64,000 bases of DNA from Siphonodentalium dalli. Lineage: Eukaryota > Mollusca > Scaphopoda > Gadilida > Siphonodentaliidae. Positions 44,201 to 64,000 of this stretch are shown here, in pieces; position 1 is the stretch's first letter; every line of letters begins with the position of its first letter. Where the stretch lies: contig CP136066.1 of NCBI GenBank assembly GCA_032622095.1, positions 155,893,152 through 155,957,151 on the forward strand. Reading direction: 5' to 3'. Both the position numbers and the translations under genes were made by a program. The notes under the pieces were generated by a model. The model did no database searches and had not been told where the DNA came from. It saw only the letters and a list, made by a program, of their open reading frames with translations.

Positions 44201-47200
44201 TCCCCACAATTACACCGGTGCCGTAAACACATGTGCTAATCTTTGTCGGACTATCGTGACTCTATCGGTACCGTTTATACTCAAGTACGAAAAAATACCT
44301 AATACATTCGCCCAGTGGATTATCGATCGTCCACTCGAACATGAAAAACTGTAAAACAGCTTACACCACCTTGTGGCGTAATACATTGGTTTTGGTAACC
44401 ACTGGCTGGTTTAAAGGGCTAATATGGCAAGGCGATATAATTGCAGATATTTTTGCCATAATTTGATATTTGTTGACACGTGGATGTCACATTTCGTCAT
44501 TCAAAATGTGGTTCTATTAATTATTCTAGCAACAAAAGACAATTACGCTTATGGGCAATTCCACAGTGTTTGATGTTCACATCAGAAAGAAAATCCTAAC
44601 ATATCGGACAGGCTGAGGCAATTCTGGAATTATTATCATATTCAAAAGCTTCCACTATATTATATGTATCTTTTTTCAAAACCATATAGGTATAGACCAT
44701 GCGATGATAAAAAAAATTCTCACTACTGTATAAATAACAGTGTCGGATACTCAGAGAATTCGAAGAGTTGGCCCTTTTTCTCTTTGAACTAACATTTCCC
44801 TGAAATTTAGTGTTTCGGAAGGAGAATTCACCATTTGAAAACTGAAAACGATAGCTCATCAATATTGAATATGAAAATGGCTTCGATCTCTAATTTATCG
44901 GTGTCGGACATACATATTTGGTAACAAATTTGGTATCCGATGATGGGCCATAGACCATTCAATAAAAGAAATAAACACACACAAAAACGACACGAGTGTG
45001 TTAAATTGTTAATCAATTTGTTAAAACGGAACGAGCGCTAGCGCGGTCGGATATAACGAGAGGCACATCCTCGACTTCTACCCTTTCTCTATGGCACACG
45101 TGCCGTATCAACAAACCCATCAACACGCATGTCGTTCTGTGTTTATTGCAAGTCACCCAAAAATCCGTGCATTAAAAATACAAGCTTACCAGGGGGGGGG
45201 GGGGGGTCGCGGAAAAAAATTACATATATAGGGCGAAAAAAATGTTTTTTCCCCTTTCGGGGACCCACCACCCCTCTACCTGCAATTTTTTACTTTTTTT
45301 TCCGGCCAATTTTTGGGACCCACCCCCCAAAATCTTACAAAAAACATAAAATATAAACCAAATCATAGCCTAGCAAAGAATTGTTCCATTTCTTATTATT
45401 TAATACTATTCCCAGCATTTTAATAAACCTCTAAACTGCTCTAAAGGCAGATAATTCTATTAGTATAAAATGTGGAAATGCACTTAAACACATTGGGCAT
45501 AATGCCATAAAACATAATAATTATGAGGTAATACATATCCTGATATCCTCAATAACTTCATATTCTTTTATATAACAATAGTAAAAGATGTTTTATAGCC
45601 AAGGCCCAATGGTAATACTGTAGTAGAACAGGTAGGGGTAGAACAAATTTCATCTCCCCTATTTCTGTGATATATATCTGCACATGGGTATGATGGGACC
45701 CAAGGAAAGTCACACTCACAGCAGCTCACAGTCTAAATACATGTATGTATGTCATGTTGGTGTGCAGATTGACATATACCAATATTAGTGAAGAATTGGT
45801 AGTATTATTAACTTATTATCAGAGTATAAAGTTTAGTTTAAAGCCAGCGGAGATATCACATGGAAACCCATTATAAGAACAAGCATCCTGGATCAGACTG
45901 TCCAGTTAAGATATGTGACTCTGAGAAAGTTCGCATGAAGAGAGTTGCATAGATTACCTGTGCAGTTTGATCCAGGTTAGTATGATTTATAATTAGTTTC
46001 AAGAACAAAGTTCATATTAGTCATGTTTATATTCTAGCTTTATGTTGCATATGGAATAAGTAGAAACTTTAATACCAAAAGCTACTTTTATAGTTACATT
46101 GCTCTATCCTGCTATATCCTAAATTGAATATCAAAGCAACCAATAATGAACAAGCAACTAATAATTACAATACCATATGTATTGGCAGTCAAATAACTGG
46201 AACTCCAAGATATACTACCTTACTACATGTATCTGTACCGTACGTAACTGCTTTGACTTGTGAATAATAACTGTGGTTGAATTAATATCACAAAAGGCTA
46301 AGCTTTCATATTGTTATCCAAATAGTATGAACTTTTTGTATGAGTCATTTTGTTTTATAGTTTTAAACCAGTGGAATATAGTGGAATTGTTATTTTTGTT
46401 TGTATCATCAAGTTTATCTTGATAACAAATAATAATGTGGATTAAGAACAGAAGATGGTAATCATTTCATAATTATGCTTATATGCAAGCATTGTCGACT
46501 GATCGTTTCTGAGCATATAATTATGTTATAACAGTAAACAAATTTGTCAAAAGTAATTGCAAAATTCATCACAGAATTCATCAATATAAACTCAGCTTTA
46601 TATTTTGTTCAAACCCTTAAAGGGATACACATGTGTGTATATATATAGCTATAACATACACTTTGACACCCAATTGAAAGGCTATCTTGGATATGCATAT
46701 TATAAATGTTTGTTCTTGTGTTTTAATGTTTGTTATATGATTTGTTTATATATATATAATATATCTTTCATCCGTCGAAATCTGGTACATTAATTTTGAC
46801 ATACATCAGCATACCTACACCCCTAAATGGTAGTTAGTTCTGGTTAGTATGTTTTAAATAGCCTAGTGTGTCATATGGTTGATATTAACAGATTACATGA
46901 GCACAAAAACAGTGATTTTAAGTGGGGGAAAAAATTTGCATTTTTTGTCATTTACGCATTTTTTCCGGGTCCAAATGACCCACCCACCCCCGCCCTATAT
47001 ATGGAATTTTTGGGCGCGACCCCCCCCCCCTGAGCTTACAAGGTTTATTTATAGGACTTGTTATGTACGCCATTTGACGTCAACGACATGCGTATATGAA
47101 CAGTACGTCCCATACGGAATTGTAAATATGGAACTGCAATAACACTGTAATTCTAGGAACAAGCGTGTAATAAATCACATTATATGTGCAATATATTGTG

Positions 47201-47235
47201 TTATTTTATTCTCACAAGCTTATTTGCCCATCTAC
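44201..47235. other. Intergenic DNA
   Basis: No gene recognised. At 45190-45355 and 46920-47045 lie two members of a repeat made of poly(G)/poly(C) runs, 'cccacccaccccc' and 'tatatagggcg' phrases; further members are near 51796-51870 and 54050-54180. The minus-strand frames at 44596-44862 and 44828-45016 show no known motif. Confidence 0.4.
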
Positions 47236-47237
47236 TA

Positions 47238-47553
47238 CACTAAATCCGGCCATGTATGGGACCATCTCCTTTTATACTCAACAGAATATATGCAACAAAT
47301 GAATGAATTTGAGCCATGAATTAGTGCAAAATACACCCATTTACCGTATGCACTAAACAAACAACATGGTAATTATAACGAATTTATGACTCTAGTCATA
47401 AATTCATTTTCGTTATAATTACCATGGTGTATACATCGTTCATACGATAAATGGGCGTGTTTTGCACTAATCCATGGCTCAAATTCATTCATTTGTTACA
47501 TATATTCTGTTGAGTATAAAAGGAGATGGTCCCATAAATGGCCGGGTTTAGTG
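47238..47553. mobile_element. TA-flanked palindromic MITE, 316 bp
   Basis: Near-complete hairpin: left CACTAAATCCGGCCATGTAT, right the inverse of CACTAAACCCGGCCATTTAT, flanked by TA (47236-47237, 47554-47555). Arms are about 150 bp. Tc1/mariner-like target but a different family from the CAGTAATGCC MITEs. Confidence 0.85.
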
Positions 47554-47555
47554 TA

Positions 47556-48160
47556 CAGTACCCCTTTAAAGCAGATGTAATTTGCTGATTTTGACACAAC
47601 ACGGCGTAACACACGTGAACTGTAAGTGTATAGTTGGTTAACTATAGTTTCCAACAAGAATATACAACCAGGACCACGGAAGTAAAAATATCATTACGAG
47701 GGCATATCTTTGCTGAATGATATAAACTTTAATCTTTCTGTGGCGTATATAAGCTTCTCGAGTCTGTATTCCTGGTCCACAACGTCGAAGCATACGGCTA
47801 CATGTGCTGAAGTCTGAATACTGCATTTTGGAGAGCCGTCATTGATGAGCATGATCACATGTCAACACACGCTAGCTGATACGGACAACAGTCAGATATA
47901 CGGTGTCCGGGTGTGTTGCCCATCCATATTTACGACAATAGGAACCGTTTTCAAGAAATGAAACGCAAACAGAACCAGGTATGCGTGCACCGGTTGTAAC
48001 TCGCTTGTGTATATATTGCACACGTGTCGCAAATATATATTCATTTTGAATCAGATTTTGGCTGCTGCATGCTTGAAATTCCCTTTGCAACCAAGACATG
48101 ATTGTCACATGCATGCACGTTCACATTCAGACAGTTTTCTGCGACAACATCAATCTATCC
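47556..48160. other. Intergenic DNA
   Basis: No gene or named repeat recognised. Confidence 0.4.
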
Positions 48161-48171
48161 ATGGCGACATC

Positions 48172-48363
48172 GGGTAAGTATGGCTGCAGCCACGCCAGTA
48201 CCTATAATGGAACACAGAGGGTAAGAATGGATTCAGCCACGTCAGTACCTATAATGGAACACAGAGGGTAAGTATGGCTGCAGCCACGCCAGTACCTATA
48301 ATGGAACACAGAGGGTAAGAATGGATTCAGCCACGTACGTCAGTACCTATACTGTAACACAGA
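48172..48363 (+). repeat. 47-bp tandem repeat, four units in A-B-A-B order
   Basis: Units start GGGTAAG at 48172, 48219, 48266 and 48313. Odd units read GTAAGTATGGCTGCAGCCAC and even units GTAAGAATGGATTCAGCCAC, giving a 94-bp higher-order period. Each unit contains a splice-donor-like GTAAG[TA]. Confidence 0.9.
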
Positions 48364-48699
48364 ACAAATATAATGTATAGGCTACGATTGTGTCGAGCTA
48401 CAAAACAGAGTTCAGTCCCCTCGATACGCTATGTCTGACCACTGCCGGCATGTCTATTTTCTTAATTAAATCAACCATTTTTTGTTGGACTGTTTTGTCA
48501 GTTATAATTCATTTTGGCTTGATCCAGACAATTTTCAAATGATTATGGACAGCTCAGTTTCTCAGAATAATGCAAAATGAATTGTAACCTACAAAAGTCT
48601 CAAATAGAACAATGAGTGATTTCCTCTCATTTTACGTAGGTGCTGGCAGCGGTAAGTCCTGCGTAGCAGGGGACTGAACTATGCATGCAATGGAGCTTG

Positions 48700-49100
48700 C
48701 GATTGTGTTTGTGTAATACATGTGTCTGTAGAACACATATATAGAAGAGGCTTGTAAATTGCTGTCACAAGTTTATGGCTTTGTGTGGAATGAGTTCGTG
48801 CGGTGGTAGCATTTGGTTGTTATAGTCAAGATGGTATGCAGGCTATATGTTTGTGTTTTCTTTGATACAATTATCTATAGGATATGTATATAGAAGACGT
48901 ATGTAAATTGATGTCAGAATTTAGTGGCTGTGTGTGGAATGAGTTCGTGCAGTGCTAGTAAAGATGGTATGCAGGCTATATATATGTTGTGTTTTCTTAA
49001 GACGAGCTATATTTAAATTGATGTCAACATTTGATGACTTTGTGTGGAATATTAAAATTTTATAAGTTCGAGCTGTTGTAGCATTTGGCTTGTATTGTCA
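48700..49100. repeat. Degenerate ~150-bp tandem repeat
   Basis: Three diverged units marked by 'tttgtgtggaatgagttcgt' and 'gatggtatgcaggctata' phrases. Confidence 0.65.
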
Positions 49101-49987
49101 CGATGGTGAACAATATTGGTGGAGCACATGTCCATATAGATATGGATTATTAGCCCAACGTATACAAACAAAGTTACCAACAACACGCATCAAGACCAGG
49201 ACAAGTCTTCTGAATAGTTCGAGTCGGTTTGAAATATCGATGTATATATATGAGTTGGTGATGCTCCAATCGCTTGATGTCGGCATGTGGAACCGTAGTA
49301 TGGATTTGTATGTCTGCATTGCTATATCTGGGTTGGTGCGTGTATATGTGCGAACTTTCTTCGCAGTGCCTTTCAATTTAACAGTTGGTTGTGTATTTCA
49401 ATTTGGAGTATCTTCTTTCAGTATATCAGGACCAGCTCAGCGGTTTAAAATTGAGAGAAGTCACATCGCCGTGATTGGTTATTAGGGAGAAGTGGACTGT
49501 TATTAAGAAGAACTAACAATGGCTGAATTTTTATTTACACCCAACATCACCCTTCCTAATCCAATAAGTATGATACAATACAAGAGCCCATTTATAAAAC
49601 CATTATTGTGGGTAAGAACACCATTATAATCAGTACATATCTTTTAAAGTGATGTGAAACACTCCGGTTGGGAAATCAAATATAAATGGAGAATAATCTT
49701 GCTCAAGGTGGTTATTTTTTATGAATATTAATCCAAATTTACAACAAACACAGTCAATCTTATATATTTATTAAATGAGTATCGATGACGAAATCATTTG
49801 CGTTAGTTTATCGCCGATTGTTGCGACCCGAATAGAGATGTAAATATTTACAATAGAGCGTAGTTCAGACGGTGTTTTCTATGGAGTTATATGGTCGATT
49901 TATTTGAGAGTTTGGGCGATGATAGTAGAATGCTACATCCACCCAGTTGGCATAGTGTGAAGGAATAAGACTGTTCTCTGTATAAAT
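49101..49987. other. Intergenic DNA, downstream of the SDR gene
   Basis: A 131-codon plus frame (49090-49485) and a 92-codon minus frame overlap here; neither shows a recognisable domain. Confidence 0.35.
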
Positions 49988-49993
49988 TTTATT
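49988..49993 (-). terminator. Poly(A) signal AATAAA of the SDR gene
   Basis: AATAAA on the minus strand, 48 nt after the TAA of the proposed terminal exon, in the context GTGAATAAAATTTATA. Its position supports that exon as the 3' end. Confidence 0.5.
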
Positions 49994-50040
49994 CACATCT
50001 AACATCATGTGGTAAGCAGCAATGTGTAGGTAACAATACA

Positions 50041-61693
<11,653 letters not shown>

Positions 61694-63231
61694 CTGCAAC
61701 AAAATATATTGCAGATAAGACTTTGGGTGATATAATTGAATACTACATATCGAGGTAAATGTGTCCGAAAAGGCCAGGTATACCATGCATATCTATGTGA
61801 GGCCTATATATAGCAGAAACTTTATAACTATTCAGCACAGGTCATTCCATTCATATAGCAATCTTACCCCATATTTTAAATAGCGAACAATTACATGTAT
61901 ATATATGACCGTGTCATGCAAGGTGCTTGTGGCATAATATCAACGTGGCATCCTTCATACATATACCAAAGATATATATCATTCACACCCCGATCAAAAA
62001 TAGCCGCGACACAAGTCTTGACGTAATCTAAATTAAGGGCCATGACTTCAGAAGTAATAGATATGTTACGTGTATATATATTTCCTTCATAATGTCTCAT
62101 AAGGAAACTATTAGATCCAAAGTTGAACGACCGTGACTTTTGGAACTTATTCATACATTCGAAAGATTTGTCAAATATCCAATTGATATTATTGTTAATC
62201 CTTTATTTCCGAATGAGTTCTCTGACGGTTGTGACATACGCAAGAAATTACTTCAACTAGAGGGCAGTTGACAACACATTCTGATATTTGTATGCATAAT
62301 ATGTTAAAAGAAATCATTTCTCAATCCCTTCCAGCAATTCTACTATCTTTATGACCAGTCGGAAATTATCAATAACACCTTGAATGTAGGTAACAACGAA
62401 ATATTTTGATAAAGATGCACACTGGTTATTGCGTCAATCGGTAACAGTAACCAGTGTGCATCGTTACGCCAATGTATCTTGTATTGCTACTTTCAACGTG
62501 TTATTGTGAATTCCACACTTCTCGTAAGGGCGTACGGATTGCAGAAAGAGATTTAGAAACGATTTGTCTTAACATATTATGCATAAAATACCAGACCGTG
62601 TTATGAAGTGGCCTCTAGTTTCAGTAGTTTCGTGCGAAATTGAGAGAACTCGTTCGGAAATCTAGCAATAACATCAAGGCGATAATTGACGAAAATTAAA
62701 CGCTGTCCTCTTCTATAGCGAAACCCCTCCACCCGCGGTGGTGACAATCGGGTGTGGACCATTTTCTAGAACGGTTCAGATTTCGGGGTTGTGGGGTCAG
62801 GGGTGGGGTGTTTTAGTGTGTTTCGTGCAGGCTACCCATGTAGTTTGTAGGGGGTATTTGGGGCGGGGCCACCCACCCAGTTTCTAGATGTATTTGGGAC
62901 GGGCCACCCATCCATGGGGTCAAAATAACAGAAACATACATTCTATCAAATGAGGAATAAGTAGGGAATAAGTTTCAAAAGAAACGGTTGTCAAAGTTGA
63001 CACAGTTTTGCATTTTCACTCTAAGGACCATTACGCCTACAACAAATGAATGGACGAAACCCGCTCATGTGCATATATGGCAAGAAACGTGGCCAACAGT
63101 TTGGTCCATGTTCTCGGAGTAAATCTACTTGATGTTTTGTTTATGTCTCTCTCCTGTCCCAGTAGAATTAGTTTGTTCCATGTTATCTGATTAGATATAT
63201 ATACGTGTTTTTGTTCTGACTGAGACAAACC
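61694..63231. other. Right flank of SDR exon A, no first exon found
   Basis: I looked for a TGCD.G-encoding exon on the minus strand and found none. Contains a hairpin GATGCACACTGGTT / AACCAGTGTGCATC (about 62414-62461) and a G-rich stretch (about 62740-62920) with a repeated 'gggccacccaccca' phrase. Confidence 0.45.
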
Positions 63232-64000
63232 AATTTCTAATCTTTTCATATTAAAAATATTATTAATCTATGACGTTTCCTGTCCCCAATAGAAGTTTCT
63301 GGGACAGACCGAGACAGAATAATGTTCAATCGGTTGTTATCTGGGAATCATGGGACAAACTGATTTGACTGGTACATACCGAAACAACCCCATTTCTAAT
63401 CTTTTCATATTAAAAATATTATTTATCTATGACGTTTCCTGTCCCCAATAGAAATGTCTGGGACAGACCGAGACAGAATAATTTTCCATCGGTTGTTATC
63501 TGGGAATCATGGGAAAAACTGATTTGACTGGGACATACCGAGACAAACCAATTTCTAATCTGTTCATAATAAAAAATATTATTTATCTATGATGTTTCCT
63601 GTCCCAGTAGAAAGGTCTGGGACATACCGAGACAGGATAATTTTAAAGCTGTTCTTATTTGGGAACAATGGGACAAACTGATTTGAATGGTACAGACCGA
63701 GAGAAACCAATTTCCAATCTTTTCATATTAAAAATATTATTTATCTATGATGTTTCCTGTCCCAGTAGAAAGGTCTGGGACAATTTTAGACAGGATACTT
63801 TTTAAGCTGTTCTTATTTGGGAACAATGGGACAAACTGATTTGAATGGTACAGACCGAGAGAAACCAATTTCCAATCTTTTCATATTAAAAATATTATTT
63901 ATCTATGATGTTTCCTGTCCCAGTAGAAAGGTATGGGACAGACCAAGGCAGGATAATTTCGAAGTAATTCTTATTTGAGAACCATGGGACAAACTGATTT
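63232..64000. repeat. ~159-bp tandem repeat running off the right edge
   Basis: Almost five units with CTATGACGTTTCCTGTCCC marks at 63272, 63431, 63591, 63749 and 63907, each followed by 'ggtctgggacagaccgagac' and 'gggacaaactgatttga'. A diverged partial unit precedes it (about 63140-63231). The last two units are closest to each other, suggesting local expansion. Confidence 0.9.

Noticed and set aside
44596-45016. Two overlapping minus-strand frames of 88 and 62 codons
   Set aside because: No motif, no splice context consistent with the SDR or pecanex genes, low-complexity composition.
48640-48680. P-loop-like GAGSGKS reading
   Set aside because: The frame stops after a few codons, and GGTAAG within it is better explained as chance or a splice donor. 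There is no supporting ATPase sequence.
49090-49485. 131-codon plus-strand open frame
   Set aside because: No domain or signal recognised, overlaps an equally long opposite frame, and begins in a degenerate tandem repeat.

Overview
This is eukaryotic nuclear DNA, AT-rich and intron-rich, from an invertebrate. The repeat content suggests a lophotrochozoan, most likely a mollusc. The clues are ~130-165 bp tandem repeats built on phrases such as 'ggccataactctatcaaattttat', 'aagatggctgctggcggcc' and 'tgacctttaattgacc', short element ends such as 'aaagttgagcta', and many palindromic MITEs. The species cannot be fixed from the sequence alone.

Two protein-coding genes are supported, both on the minus strand and both split into small exons joined by matching splice phases. 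(1) A pecanex homologue (PCNX) starts with its ATG at 37173 and runs leftwards through ten exons to 6579. These encode about 732 N-terminal residues: two transmembrane segments and then a long Ser-rich, charged region. The conserved pecanex core and C-terminal domain lie beyond the left edge. Exon 7 is a 24-nt frame-preserving microexon. (2) A classical short-chain dehydrogenase/reductase of the SDR9C / 3-hydroxybutyrate dehydrogenase-like type occupies 50041-61693. It has four clear exons (GxG tail, NNAG, catalytic Ser and YxxxK), a probable terminal exon with a poly(A) signal, and a first exon beyond the right edge.

Most of the rest is mobile or repetitive DNA. Pecanex intron 1 holds a 5.2 kb hAT element with a perfect 8-bp target duplication and a broken BED zinc-finger transposase start. 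It also holds a 292-bp palindromic MITE with an 8-bp duplication, and a 1.67 kb Mutator-like (MULE) element with a perfect 9-bp duplication, long repeat-built terminal inverted repeats and a deleted, frameshifted transposase gene. Another hAT-type MITE sits 8 bases inside the intron after exon 3. TA-flanked mariner-like MITEs occur near exons 10, 7 and 5. A Harbinger-like MITE, a fold-back element, a 3' fragment of a non-LTR retrotransposon, and two inverted copies of a ~3.1-3.5 kb unclassified repeat were also found.

The least ordinary material is a pair of TIR-bounded elements (334-2558 and 10503-13323). Their termini resemble each other, and their subterminal DNA is a CG-rich minisatellite. 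They share with the big hAT element a 14-base promoter-like motif (AACGCTCTTTATTG) that I did not see elsewhere in the window. The second is nested in a 4.4 kb region bounded by, and studded with, a 16-base motif (TGTCAGTCCTGTTACC). An interlocked double inverted repeat at 61111-61181 is also unusual. All alignments were made by eye.
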